The notes under the pieces were generated by a model. The model saw only the letters and a program-made list of their open reading frames with translations, was not told where the DNA came from and did no database searches. Shown one piece after another: positions 17,224 through 27,339 of a stretch of 64,000 nt of DNA (its first letter is position 1; each line of letters begins with the position of its first letter). The translations under genes and the position numbers were made by a program. The DNA lies in NCBI RefSeq assembly GCF_037076465.1, contig NZ_AP028908.1:2480001-2544000 (forward strand), given 5' to 3'. The stretch comes from Pectobacterium araliae. GTDB taxonomy: Bacteria > Pseudomonadota > Gammaproteobacteria > Enterobacterales > Enterobacteriaceae.

Positions 17224-20200
17224 TTACCCTTCCACCTGCTCCATCGCCTGTAATACGCGCTTATCCGAGATCGGGAATGGTGTCCCTAGCTGTTGAGCAA
17301 AGTAACTGACGCGCAGTTCCTCAAGCATCCAGCGCACCGCTTTCACATCATCATCGTCGCGTCGCTCCGCAGGCAATTTATTCGACCACTGCTGCCATGC
17401 CTGTTGAACCAGTTCAACTTTCAACATTTGCGCTCTGTCACGGTGGACATCCTGCGCCAATTTCTCCAGACGGCGCTCTATCGCATGCAGATAACGCAAC
17501 ACATCCGGCAGACGTTGCCAACCGTTTTGGGTCACAAAACCACGGAACACTAAACCGCTCATTTGGTTCTTGATATCACTTAATGCCAGTGCCATCGCCA
17601 TGTCTACACGCCCTTTCAGACGCTTGTTGATGGCGAAGACCGCCGTTAAGATTTGCTCAACCTGCTTGGCGATCTCTACCACCGTTTCGTTCAACTCTGC
17701 GCGTACTTTTTCATGCAACTGCTGGAAAGCGTCTTCCTGCCAGACCGGACCGCCTGATGACTCAATCAGTTTGTCTACCGCACAGGCGATACAATCATCG
17801 ATGAGATCCAGCACTTTGCCGTACGGATTGAAATAGAGACCGAGCTTTGCCTTGTTTGGTAATTTTTCATGCAAATATTTGATCGGCGATGGAATATTCA
17901 GCAGTAACAGACGGCGTAACCCGTGCCGCATAACCTGTTGCTGCTGGTGTGGCGTATCAAATAAGCGAATCGCCACGCTATCTTTTTCATCCACTAATGC
18001 AGGATAAGCTTTGACAGAGTAGCCGCCTCGTTTCTGCTCATAACAATCCGGCAGCGCACCGAAGCTCCAGACGTGCAGACCGTGCTGCTCCAAACCATCA
18101 TCCACCACGGATGACAGCGTTTGCTGGACTTTATCCTTGAGCTGATCTTTCAGCGCGTTGAGGTCTTTACCTTCGCGCTGCGTACGATTCTTGTCATCGA
18201 TGACACGGAACGTGATTTTCAGATGATCGGGCACCTGATCCCACTGCCACGCCTCACGCGGCACCGTCACACCCGTCATCAACCGCAGTTCTCGTTCCAG
18301 CGCATCCAATAACCCTTTCTCTAAGGGCGTGGTACGCGCCAGAAACGCCTCGGCATAGTTCGGCGCAGGGACAAAGTTACGGCGTAACGGCTTGGGCAAC
18401 GATTTAATCAGCGCAATCGTCAGTTCGCGTCGCACGCCGGGAATCTGCCATTCAAAGCCCTCTTCACGTACCTGATTGAGAATAGGCAGCGGAATGTGCA
18501 CCGTTACGCCATCCGCATCCGCGCCCGGTTCAAACTGATAGGACAAGCGTAATTTCAGGCTGCCCTGATGCCAGAAATTCGGGTAATCCAGCGCACTCAC
18601 CTTCTCCGCGCCGTCTTTGATCAACATGCTCTTTTCAAAATTAAGCAGGTCGGCGTTATCCCGGCTGGCCGTTTTCCACCATGTATCAAAATGACGTGAC
18701 GACACTACATCGTGCGGCAAGCGCTGGTCATAGAAAGCGAACAGTGTTTCGTCATCCACCAAAATGTCGCGGCGGCGTGATTTATGTTCTAAATCTTCCA
18801 CCTCCGCTAACAGTTTGAGGTTGGCGCGGAAAAAAGCGTGATGCGTTTGCCAATCGCCTTCCACCAGCGCGTGGCGGATGAACATCTCTCGTGCCAGCGT
18901 CGGATCGATTTGGCTGTAATTCACCTTGCGTGCCGCGACAATCGGCAGCCCGAAGAGCGTCACCTTCTCCTGCGCCATCACCGTGCCCTGCGCTTTCTCC
19001 CAGTGAGGATCGCTGTAGCTCCGCTTAATCAGGTGCTGAGCCAGCGGCTCGATCCATTCGGGTTCAATACGCGCGGCAATGCGTCCCCACAGGCGGCTGG
19101 TTTCCACCAGTTCAGCCACCATCGTCCATTTTGGCGGTTTTTTGAATAACCCAGAGCCAGGGAAAATCGCAAACCGGGCGTTACGCGCACCGCTGAATTC
19201 TTGTTTCTCAATATCTTTCTGTCCGATATGCGACAACAAGCCAGTGAGCAACGAGCAGTGAATGCTCAGATAATCGGCCGGTTCACTGTTGACCGGCAGC
19301 CCTAATTCTTTCACTACCTGACGCAGCTGCGTGTAGATATCCTGCCATTCACGCACGCGCAGGTAGTTAAGAAAATCGGTACGACACTGACGGCGGAATT
19401 GGCTGGAAGACAGCGCCTTCTGCTGTTCACGCAGATAGTCCCACAGATTGACGAAGGCCAGAAAATCAGAGTCTTTATCGGCAAAGCGACGATGTTTTTC
19501 ATCCGACGCCTGCTTCTTATCCATCGGCCTTTCACGCGGGTCCTGAATCGACAGCGCGGCAGTGATCACCATCACCTCACGCACACAGCCGGTTTTACGC
19601 GCTTCCAGCACCATTCGCGCCAAACGTGGATCGATCGGCAATTGCGCCAGCTGTTGCCCCTGCGGCGTCAGGCGATAATGTCCATTCTCCGCCAGATTAA
19701 TTGCGCCTAACTCTTCCAGCAACCGCACGCCGTCCTGAATATTGCGCTTATCCGGTGCTTCAACAAACGGGAACGCGGCGATATCACCTAGCCCCAACGA
19801 CGTCATTTGCAAAATAACGGAAGCCAGATTGGTGCGAAGAATTTCGGGATCGGTAAATTCAGGTCGAGACAGGAAATCCTGTTCGGAATAGAGGCGGATA
19901 CACACCCCAGCGGCGACACGGCCACAGCGTCCTTTACGCTGATTCGCCGACGCCTGAGAGACAGGTTCAATCGGCAAGCGCTGTACCTTGGTGCGGAAGC
20001 TATAGCGGCTGATACGCGCCGTACCTGGATCGATCACGTAACGAATCCCTGGGACGGTGAGTGAGGTTTCCGCCACGTTGGTCGCCAGCACAATGCGGCG
20101 CCCATGGTGTGACTGAAAGACGCGGTTCTGTTCCTGATTCGACAAACGGGCATACAACGGCAAAATTTCGGTATGCGGCAAATCCAGACGGGTCAGCGCC

Positions 20201-21111
20201 TCTGCGGTATCGCGGATTTCACGTTCGCCGCTCATGAAGACCAGAATATCACCCGGCCCTTCGCGCGTCAGTTCATCGACCGCATCAAAAATGGCCTGTA
20301 GCTGATCGCGCTCGCTGTCGTCAGCGTCTTCCACCACCGGACGGTAACGGACATCTACCGGATACGTCCTGCCGGACACTTCGATGATCGGTGCATTATT
20401 AAAGTGGCGAGAGAAACGCTGCGGATCGATGGTTGCCGACGTAATAATTACTTTTAAATCAGGGCGTTTTGGCAACAGCTGTCGCAAATAACCCATGATA
20501 AAATCGATATTCAGGCTGCGCTCGTGCGCCTCATCGATAATCAGCGTGTCGTACTGCATCAACAGGCGATCCTGCTGAATTTCTGCCAGCAGAATACCGT
20601 CGGTCATCAGTTTGACCAGCGTATTGTCACCGACCTGATCGTTAAACCGGACCTTATAACCCACGCTGCCACCCAGTGGCGTTTCCAGCTCGGCAGCAAT
20701 GCGGTCAGCAACGGTTCTGGCTGCCAGACGACGCGGCTGCGTGTGACCGATCAGGCCGTGCACGCCGCGCCCCAGTTCGAGACAGATTTTCGGCAGTTGC
20801 GTGGTCTTACCCGATCCCGTTTCACCTGCGACGATAATCACCTGATGATGACGCAGCGCCTCCAGTATCTCGTCTTTTTTCTGGCTAACAGGAAGCTGTT
20901 CAGGATAGTGAATCGCCGGACAGCTTGCCCGCCGATTCTCGACTTTCTGGCGCGCCGCAACAATTTCCCCCTCAATTTCCTGAGCGATCGCCGCCTGAGC
21001 TTGCGGGCTGCTGACCTTCGCCGCGCCCTGCAAACGGCGGCGCAGACGTTGCCGATCGCGAAGCATTAGCTCACTTAACTGCGTAGATAATGCACTGAGA
21101 GGTGATTTCAC
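17224..21111 (-). CDS. hrpA: ATP-dependent RNA helicase HrpA
   Basis: 1295 aa, matching E. coli HrpA (1300). It is a DEAH/RHA-type helicase: Walker A GETGSGKT (96-103), DEAH (193-196), SAT in ITSATID, and motif VI with 'QRKGRCGRVAAG'. HA2/OB-fold regions follow, then the long HrpA-specific C-terminal DUF3418 region. The protein unwinds or remodels RNA and in E. coli resolves stalled ribosomes. The start is GTG at 21111, supported by AAGGA in the correct position; no ATG start fits better. It is divergent from azoR across a 284-base gap. Confidence 0.96.
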   Translation of the reverse strand: MKSPLSALSTQLSELMLRDRQRLRRRLQGAAKVSSPQAQAAIAQEIEGEIVAARQKVENRRASCPAIHYPEQLPVSQKKDEILEALRHHQVIIVAGETGSGKTTQLPKICLELGRGVHGLIGHTQPRRLAARTVADRIAAELETPLGGSVGYKVRFNDQVGDNTLVKLMTDGILLAEIQQDRLLMQYDTLIIDEAHERSLNIDFIMGYLRQLLPKRPDLKVIITSATIDPQRFSRHFNNAPIIEVSGRTYPVDVRYRPVVEDADDSERDQLQAIFDAVDELTREGPGDILVFMSGEREIRDTAEALTRLDLPHTEILPLYARLSNQEQNRVFQSHHGRRIVLATNVAETSLTVPGIRYVIDPGTARISRYSFRTKVQRLPIEPVSQASANQRKGRCGRVAAGVCIRLYSEQDFLSRPEFTDPEILRTNLASVILQMTSLGLGDIAAFPFVEAPDKRNIQDGVRLLEELGAINLAENGHYRLTPQGQQLAQLPIDPRLARMVLEARKTGCVREVMVITAALSIQDPRERPMDKKQASDEKHRRFADKDSDFLAFVNLWDYLREQQKALSSSQFRRQCRTDFLNYLRVREWQDIYTQLRQVVKELGLPVNSEPADYLSIHCSLLTGLLSHIGQKDIEKQEFSGARNARFAIFPGSGLFKKPPKWTMVAELVETSRLWGRIAARIEPEWIEPLAQHLIKRSYSDPHWEKAQGTVMAQEKVTLFGLPIVAARKVNYSQIDPTLAREMFIRHALVEGDWQTHHAFFRANLKLLAEVEDLEHKSRRRDILVDDETLFAFYDQRLPHDVVSSRHFDTWWKTASRDNADLLNFEKSMLIKDGAEKVSALDYPNFWHQGSLKLRLSYQFEPGADADGVTVHIPLPILNQVREEGFEWQIPGVRRELTIALIKSLPKPLRRNFVPAPNYAEAFLARTTPLEKGLLDALERELRLMTGVTVPREAWQWDQVPDHLKITFRVIDDKNRTQREGKDLNALKDQLKDKVQQTLSSVVDDGLEQHGLHVWSFGALPDCYEQKRGGYSVKAYPALVDEKDSVAIRLFDTPHQQQQVMRHGLRRLLLLNIPSPIKYLHEKLPNKAKLGLYFNPYGKVLDLIDDCIACAVDKLIESSGGPVWQEDAFQQLHEKVRAELNETVVEIAKQVEQILTAVFAINKRLKGRVDMAMALALSDIKNQMSGLVFRGFVTQNGWQRLPDVLRYLHAIERRLEKLAQDVHRDRAQMLKVELVQQAWQQWSNKLPAERRDDDDVKAVRWMLEELRVSYFAQQLGTPFPISDKRVLQAMEQVEG

Positions 21112-21335
21112 GTTGCTCTTCCTTAATCGTTTCTCTAATTCTTCTCTGCCGGGACGAGACTCGCCGCCGAATCTGGCTCGATTGAGCCTAACCTGATTTA
21201 AGGTCTGGAATTTTTAAGTCGTGGATAGTAGCACATTGTCATAACTGGCTCTAATCGCGCGGTTTTGTCTTATTCAAGAAAATCGAATAAAGACCTCGAA
21301 TATTTGCACTTTTCACTTTCCAAAGCACCGCATAA

Positions 21336-22001
<666 letters not shown>

Positions 22002-22050
22002 CGAATCATCGTTACTACCCTTGCCATCTATATTGATTTAATTGGCTTAA

Positions 22051-22281
22051 TTATTGCGCGCCCTCCGGCGCGCTTTTCTTTATCGCATCACCTGCGGCAT
22101 TGTCCGCTCGTTCCAGCAGTTGCGTTGCTTCTTTATCGGCTTTGATGTGAATCTCATGCTCGATCTTCACATTCATATTGATGGTGATCGGCTCTTTGGG
22201 GGCAGCAACTTCGATACGCGGCACACATCCCGTCAGAAAGGCCACTGTGCAACACATCAGCACGGTCTGGTTTTTATTCAT
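22051..22281 (-). CDS. ynbE: YnbE-family outer-membrane lipoprotein, C-terminally extended
   Basis: 76 aa lipoprotein: signal peptide, lipobox LTGC, then the YnbE core PRIEVAAPKEPITINMNVKIEHEI, which matches E. coli YnbE closely. E. coli YnbE is about 61 aa; this one has about 15 extra residues at the C-terminus (ending APEGAQ), which read through the azoR terminator. YnbE works with YdbH to form a lipid-transport bridge between the membranes, assisted by the periplasmic protein YdbL. ydbH is directly upstream with a 15-base gap. ydbL, the third gene in E. coli, is absent: azoR follows instead. Confidence 0.9.
   Translation of the reverse strand: MNKNQTVLMCCTVAFLTGCVPRIEVAAPKEPITINMNVKIEHEIHIKADKEATQLLERADNAAGDAIKKSAPEGAQ
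22056..22077 (+). terminator. azoR terminator embedded in the ynbE coding end
   Basis: GCGCGCC (22056-22062), 4-base loop, GGCGCGC (22067-22073), then TTTT. It is a strong intrinsic terminator for azoR, 54 bases after its stop. The same bases encode the last residues of ynbE on the other strand. Confidence 0.85.
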
Positions 22282-22296
22282 TATTCTGCCTTGAGT

Positions 22297-24888
22297 TTAT
22301 TCATTCGCCTGCCGTTCCAGCGTATCCAGCACGTTATCGCCAAAGCGCAGACTTCGCCAGAGCTGGAAGATATTCTCCTGATGCCGATAGTTAAGAATGA
22401 CCTGCCGCTTTGCACTGATCTGCGGATTTTTCCCCTGCACACGCGACGTTAATGTCAGTTCTCCCTGATTATTCAGGTCAAGTGTGGCATAGGAACGTCC
22501 GATCTCCAGATAACGCAGCCAGCCAATCGCCGCACCACCCGCCATATTTTTACTCGCTAACTCATCTGCCAGTTGATCATCCAGCCGCAGCGTCAGGAAG
22601 CCCTCGTTGGTAATACGTCCGCGTTCAATCAACATAGTCGGGTGATTGAAATTCAGCGGTAACGTACCACTCACGCGTCCTGACAGCGCGAACTGCTTTT
22701 GTTTCAACACCGTTGTCAGCTCGCTGAGTTCGACGCGCTTAACGGTGAACAACGCGGGCTCCCGCTGCGGCCAGCGTAGCGTAGACAGGCCGACATGCCC
22801 ATTCAATACATCCATGTCAGCCTGAGACATAACCAGCGGCCGTCGCTCACTGTAGGGATAAAAGCCCTGTAGATCGACACGGATATTGCTCATCCTAAAC
22901 AGGTTATCCAGCACGTCAATTCGTAGCGTGACCGGTTGCCTGACGCCCAGTTGCCAGCGTTGATCTTTCAGGCGATAAGGCAGGACAAAATTTACCCCGC
23001 TGACTTCACCATCCTGTAGCCACAGCCCGCCATTTTTCACTACCCAGTGTCCGCCAGCACTGAACCCTTCTTTACGCGCGGCAGAAAATGCGGCTTGAGC
23101 ATAAAACTGCCCAGCACGGATATTCATTTTCAACAGAGGGGAAAGCAGAGGCTGAAACACCTTAAGTGGCTGTGTCGGCCACCATGCACCACCGCGTAAC
23201 CGTTCGCCATCCCAACGCCCACGCAGCTTGACTGGTCCGATATCTTCAGCCTGTAACTGTCCCTGTAGTTGGAAGTCATCCGGGCTGCGCCCCTGCATCA
23301 CCAGCGTTAGCAATGAAGGCGGCAAGTAGCCGCCGTTACTGAAGTTTGTCCGCTCTGAGGCGAATTGCAGCGCCCCTTGAAAATGTTCGCCTGAACGGGC
23401 GCGTTGCCAACGAAGCGGCTCAGTAATCGTCAGGCGAGGCTGGTATACCGTCACCATGCCATAACCCAGTTGGTCTAACCCACTCGACAGTTGGCTGACT
23501 TCTATCAGAGTATCCTGCCAGCGCCCCCGTCCAGCCACATCCCATTGCCCTTTCAGCGGAGGCAGATGACCGTTGCCCCAATAGCGCCATTGCCACTGCC
23601 CTTGATCCGGCCAGAAATCCTGTGCCTGACCGTCAAGGTGCAGGTTAAAACGCCCCCAGTATGCTTCCCGTGCCTTAACAATCGCCTGTAGTCGCCCATT
23701 CACACCCGTCGCGCTCACCCGAACGCCCGCCAGAGGCCAGCGAGCCTCTTCAAGATACATTTGCGGCGCGGGCGTCCCCCAGGCACGTAGCAGTGCGCTC
23801 GGTAAAAGAGAGAGTTCGGGATTAAGAATAGAGCCCTGTAAAACCCCCGGTAGCGTCGCCGTCAGGGAGAGTGCGGGTAAATTAGCTTGTCCGGTAAGCT
23901 GAAAGCGCAGTTCGCTGTTAAGCAGGCCGATATTACCCGGTCCGAGTACCAACACAGCGTTAGCTTTGCCGTTATGCCCCTGCGTCAGCATATTCAAACG
24001 CGCGTTAATCGTGGTGGCATCCAACCCTTGTCGCCAATGCTGTAATGTCATCGCCACTTGCCCAGAGAGTGACTGATCCGCATAAGGCCAACGCCAGGTG
24101 CCGTCAGAGATCTGAATCACTTCATCCGTCAATTGCCACGGCAGCGATATCAGCGGCGTATCATCATTCGCCGCATTCAGCACCAGGTCACCTTGTTGAT
24201 TATGCCAATTCAGCAAGAGCGAAAGTGGGTCCGGCGTCTGACCTGAATCCAATTTCCCAGTGAGCCGCCCCTGCACTGGTGCGGCATCAAGTGTGTCGGC
24301 AAGTTCCATCTCGCCACTGACTTGCAGGCGCGCGAACCCCGCTGGCGTTGTGAGCATGCCCTCATGCAGAGTCAGACGTTTATCATTCAGCGCTGCCCTA
24401 AACGCCAGTTGATCGCCCTGATAATCGAGCATTTGTTGCTGTTTGCCATTGCTGCTGAACCGCACCTGTCCGGCATAGTCCTGCCAGGGTTGTAGCGTAA
24501 ATTTTTTCACCTGAATAACGCCAGCAGGCAACCATTTTTGCCACTGCGACAGTTGCGTGGAAGGCTCAGTGCTATGGCTCGCTGGCACATATTGTAGGCA
24601 GTCGCTGTTTAACGTCACAGCATCAATATCAGCTTGCCACTGCCAGCGATGCCAACCCAGCGTGATATTCTGCACATCGAGCAATACACACTCTCCAGCC
24701 TTAATGCTGAAACCTTTGCTATGTAACCCGCTACTCTGCCAGCCCAACGACGCCTTTACAGCCAAAGACATGTCAGGCGGTAGCCAAATATTGGCAAAGC
24801 GCGGCAACCACTGCGGCACCGCCCGCCAGGAAACCACTAGCAAAGTGACCAGCAGCAACACCATTGGAAATGCATATTTTTTGATCAT
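22297..24888 (-). CDS. ydbH: AsmA-like inter-membrane phospholipid transporter YdbH
   Basis: 863 aa (E. coli 879). One N-terminal membrane anchor (about residues 7-24) is followed by a very long periplasmic region of repeated beta-strands, as in the AsmA/TamB/YhdP family. A C-terminal segment has GGAAIGWLRYLEIGRSYATLDLNNQGELTL. YdbH, YhdP and TamB act redundantly in moving phospholipids to the outer membrane; YdbH pairs with the lipoprotein YnbE at its C-terminus. The operon is ydbH-ynbE. In E. coli it lies next to ldhA, which here is about 4 kb away, beyond two chemoreceptor genes. Confidence 0.93.
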   Translation of the reverse strand: MIKKYAFPMVLLLVTLLVVSWRAVPQWLPRFANIWLPPDMSLAVKASLGWQSSGLHSKGFSIKAGECVLLDVQNITLGWHRWQWQADIDAVTLNSDCLQYVPASHSTEPSTQLSQWQKWLPAGVIQVKKFTLQPWQDYAGQVRFSSNGKQQQMLDYQGDQLAFRAALNDKRLTLHEGMLTTPAGFARLQVSGEMELADTLDAAPVQGRLTGKLDSGQTPDPLSLLLNWHNQQGDLVLNAANDDTPLISLPWQLTDEVIQISDGTWRWPYADQSLSGQVAMTLQHWRQGLDATTINARLNMLTQGHNGKANAVLVLGPGNIGLLNSELRFQLTGQANLPALSLTATLPGVLQGSILNPELSLLPSALLRAWGTPAPQMYLEEARWPLAGVRVSATGVNGRLQAIVKAREAYWGRFNLHLDGQAQDFWPDQGQWQWRYWGNGHLPPLKGQWDVAGRGRWQDTLIEVSQLSSGLDQLGYGMVTVYQPRLTITEPLRWQRARSGEHFQGALQFASERTNFSNGGYLPPSLLTLVMQGRSPDDFQLQGQLQAEDIGPVKLRGRWDGERLRGGAWWPTQPLKVFQPLLSPLLKMNIRAGQFYAQAAFSAARKEGFSAGGHWVVKNGGLWLQDGEVSGVNFVLPYRLKDQRWQLGVRQPVTLRIDVLDNLFRMSNIRVDLQGFYPYSERRPLVMSQADMDVLNGHVGLSTLRWPQREPALFTVKRVELSELTTVLKQKQFALSGRVSGTLPLNFNHPTMLIERGRITNEGFLTLRLDDQLADELASKNMAGGAAIGWLRYLEIGRSYATLDLNNQGELTLTSRVQGKNPQISAKRQVILNYRHQENIFQLWRSLRFGDNVLDTLERQANE

Positions 24889-25258
24889 TAGCGAATGTTA
24901 AGCATCCCGTTAACTATTTGTAAAAACCTGTGCGGTATTGACCTGTCGATTATTTATTCACAAATCGCTCTTTTTTTTAACAAATAATTCTATACACCTC
25001 ACATTTGCCCCATTGTGCGTACAGGCTTATTCCCCTTTCGTGGTAAAATGTTTAATTGAGGTTATATTTTGTAATAAATTGCGTTATCTCATCATGAACA
25101 AAGCGTTCCCGGGCAAATATCAGTATTGTCTCCTTCTGCCCGACTCGCCGTAAAAAACCATGAGCAACCTGAACCATTACCGCTATCCGCTGATTCGTCT
25201 TCGTGGGTATGCCTCATGTTAAATCAGCATTCGGACACAGCATATCAAGGACTGCTTT
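24889..25258. other. Divergent promoter region, ydbH / first Aer-like gene
   Basis: 370 AT-rich bases with no supported gene. A 71-codon frame at 24938-25153 has no ribosome site. The region must contain promoters for ydbH (minus) and the chemoreceptor gene (plus); AAGGA at 25247-25251 is the latter's ribosome site. I see no clear flagellar sigma28 promoter by eye. Confidence 0.4.
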
Positions 25259-26812
25259 ATGCGTAATAACACCCCTGTAACCGATCATCAACACCCTCTT
25301 TCTGAAAAAACCAGACTTATGTCGGTCACCACGCCGGAAAGCCATATTACTTACGCAAATAAAGACTTTATTGATGTTAGCGGCTATAGCATGGATGAAT
25401 TGATGGGGCAGCCCCATAATCTTATCCGCCACCCAGATATGCCACCAGCCGCCTTCGCGGATATGTGGAAAACGCTGCGTGCAGGTAACATCTGGACAGG
25501 AATTGTGAAAAATCGGCGTAAAAATGGCGACCACTATTGGGTAAAATCCAGCACCACGCCGCTGAGAAAAGGCGGTGAGATTACCGGTTATATGTCCGTA
25601 CGAACCGCAGCATCAGCCGAAGACATTCATCAAGCAGAGGCGCTCTACGCCAGAGCGAACAACGGTAAATTAAAATACCGCACATTCCACCATGGTCTGC
25701 TCATTTATACTGGGCCATTGCGCTTCCTGAGCCTGTTTAAAACTATGTCGCTACGCTGGCGCATCCGCAGTTATTTCTTGCTTTTTAGCCTGCTCCCACT
25801 CGTCGCCTCCTATACGCTGTTAGCGGGGACAGCATTGGCATCCGTACTCTTTCCGCTGCTCATTGCCTGTTGTTTTATCAGTGGTGAACTTCTGGTGCAC
25901 CATGTCGCCCGCCCTATTGAGCAAATTTTGGCTCAGGCTATGCGCTCTGCCGCCGGACAGGCAGACAACCTGATACAGCTTAATCGCGTGGATGAAATTG
26001 GCATGTTAATGCGCGCGGTAAACCAGTCCGGCATGAATTTCCGCACCTTTGTGGACGATGTGAACACCAATTTGAGCGAGTTGAAAAACGCCTGTAATGA
26101 AATCGCACAGGGTAACCACACGCTGGCACGGTGCTGTGAGGAGACTGAAGAAAGCCTGCAACAAACAGCGGCGTCCGTGGAGCAACTGACAGAAACCATC
26201 AAAAGCAACGCGGAAGCCTCGCTTCAGGCTTCAATCTATACGCAGGATGTGAATCAGGCCGTCAACTCTGGCGAACAGGCCGTGAGCCAGGTCTCTGATA
26301 CGATGGAGACCATCACGCGTTCCAGTGAACGCATTACGGATATCGTCAGCGTCATGGATAACCTCGCGTTTCAGACCAACATTCTGGCCGTTAATGCCGC
26401 CGTCGAAGCAGCGCATGCGGGAGAACAGGGTAAAAGCTTTGCGGTCGTCGCCAGTGAAGTTCGCTCTCTGGCACAGCGTAGCGCCACCTCTTCCAGCAAT
26501 ATTTCAACCATCATTGACGAAACGCTGAACAGCATTCGCACCGGTGAACAGCAGGTCTCACACACGCACAAATCCATGAGCAATATTCTACTTCAGGTCC
26601 AACATGTCACCCATTTAATGAATGAGATTAGCCTCGCAACGCAGGAACAATCTCAGGGCCTGGAACAAATTAATGAAGCGGTAAACCGCATTGATGAACT
26701 CACGCATCAAAATACTGCGCTGGCTAGCCAATCGCACTCGGCTACCGATCATCTGCAACAGCAAATATCAAGCATGGTACAGGCGGCCTCAGTCTTCAGC
26801 CTTTCCCGATAA
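25259..26812 (+). CDS. Aer-like PAS methyl-accepting chemoreceptor (copy 1)
   Basis: 517 aa. An N-terminal PAS domain (about 20-120) has the Aer-type signature SHITYANKDFIDVSGYS...GQPHNLIRHPDMPP. A hydrophobic hairpin (about 165-212) anchors it without a periplasmic loop. HAMP and a methyl-accepting signalling domain follow, with the kinase-tip hairpin [37 protein letters not shown]. coli Aer senses redox state via FAD in PAS and directs aerotaxis. There is no C-terminal NWETF-type CheR tether (it ends VFSLSR). It is highly similar to the gene at 27340 and apparently a tandem duplicate. A GGGCGCTCA/TGAGCGTCC hairpin lies just after the stop. Confidence 0.9.
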   Translation: MRNNTPVTDHQHPLSEKTRLMSVTTPESHITYANKDFIDVSGYSMDELMGQPHNLIRHPDMPPAAFADMWKTLRAGNIWTGIVKNRRKNGDHYWVKSSTTPLRKGGEITGYMSVRTAASAEDIHQAEALYARANNGKLKYRTFHHGLLIYTGPLRFLSLFKTMSLRWRIRSYFLLFSLLPLVASYTLLAGTALASVLFPLLIACCFISGELLVHHVARPIEQILAQAMRSAAGQADNLIQLNRVDEIGMLMRAVNQSGMNFRTFVDDVNTNLSELKNACNEIAQGNHTLARCCEETEESLQQTAASVEQLTETIKSNAEASLQASIYTQDVNQAVNSGEQAVSQVSDTMETITRSSERITDIVSVMDNLAFQTNILAVNAAVEAAHAGEQGKSFAVVASEVRSLAQRSATSSSNISTIIDETLNSIRTGEQQVSHTHKSMSNILLQVQHVTHLMNEISLATQEQSQGLEQINEAVNRIDELTHQNTALASQSHSATDHLQQQISSMVQAASVFSLSR

Positions 26813-27111
26813 CCTCCTTTTCACGGGCGCTCACCTCTGAGCGTCCATCACCTTATCCCCATCATTTAACATACGTGGCCTACAGTGCAAATTCGCAGAG
26901 TCATAATATACTTAACGAATGAATGCTTTTCGCCATCGGCACGAGCGCTTACAGCGGGTCGAGTCAGGCAACTAATTTCCTGAAGAAAAAATAACAGCAG
27001 AAATTAGTGAAAATACATAAGTCTCCTCGCTAATTATTTCGTAAATATTGCCGTTAATTAAAGAGCATTAATCGCTTTTCCGTTCGCTAATAGATCTAAA
27101 AACATCACATC
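26813..27111. other. Spacer between the two Aer-like genes (left part)
   Basis: About 300 bases, AT-rich, no gene. It includes a near-perfect 9-bp stem (GGGCGCTCA 26825-26833, TGAGCGTCC 26838-26846) as a possible terminator of copy 1. The right part of the spacer is the repeat element at 27112-27312. Confidence 0.5.
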
Positions 27112-27312
27112 TATACCCTAAATAATTCGAGTTGCGTGAAGGCGGCAACTGAGCGACAAATCGGTTCATTCCGATTTGAACAGCGCTAGCGCTGGCCCAA
27201 AGGGTGAGCCTCAGGAATGAGGTTCATTAATCCCCAGGAGCTTACACAGGTAAGTGACTGGAGTGAGTAAGGGCAGCCAACGCACAAGCAGCTTGAAGTA
27301 TGACGGGGATAT
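27112..27312. repeat. ~200-bp intergenic repeat with imperfect terminal inverted repeats (MITE-like)
   Basis: It starts TATACCCTAAATAATTCGAG and ends with a matching inverted end: the last ~24 bases read on the other strand begin TATCCCCGTCATACTTCAAG. The ends share about two-thirds of positions in inverted order. It contains GAGCTTAC-type internal blocks that recur at 57196-57312. It has no coding capacity. I recognise this style of element as a common non-autonomous repeat between genes in Pectobacterium, Serratia and Yersinia, from memory only. It lies just upstream of the second Aer-like gene and may contribute its 5' region. Confidence 0.75.
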
Positions 27313-27339
27313 GCTTGCTTATACTAAAAGGATCAATAA

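Noticed and set aside
20524..21069. 181-codon plus-strand frame opposite hrpA
   Set aside because: Shadow of the conserved HrpA N-terminal helicase domain.
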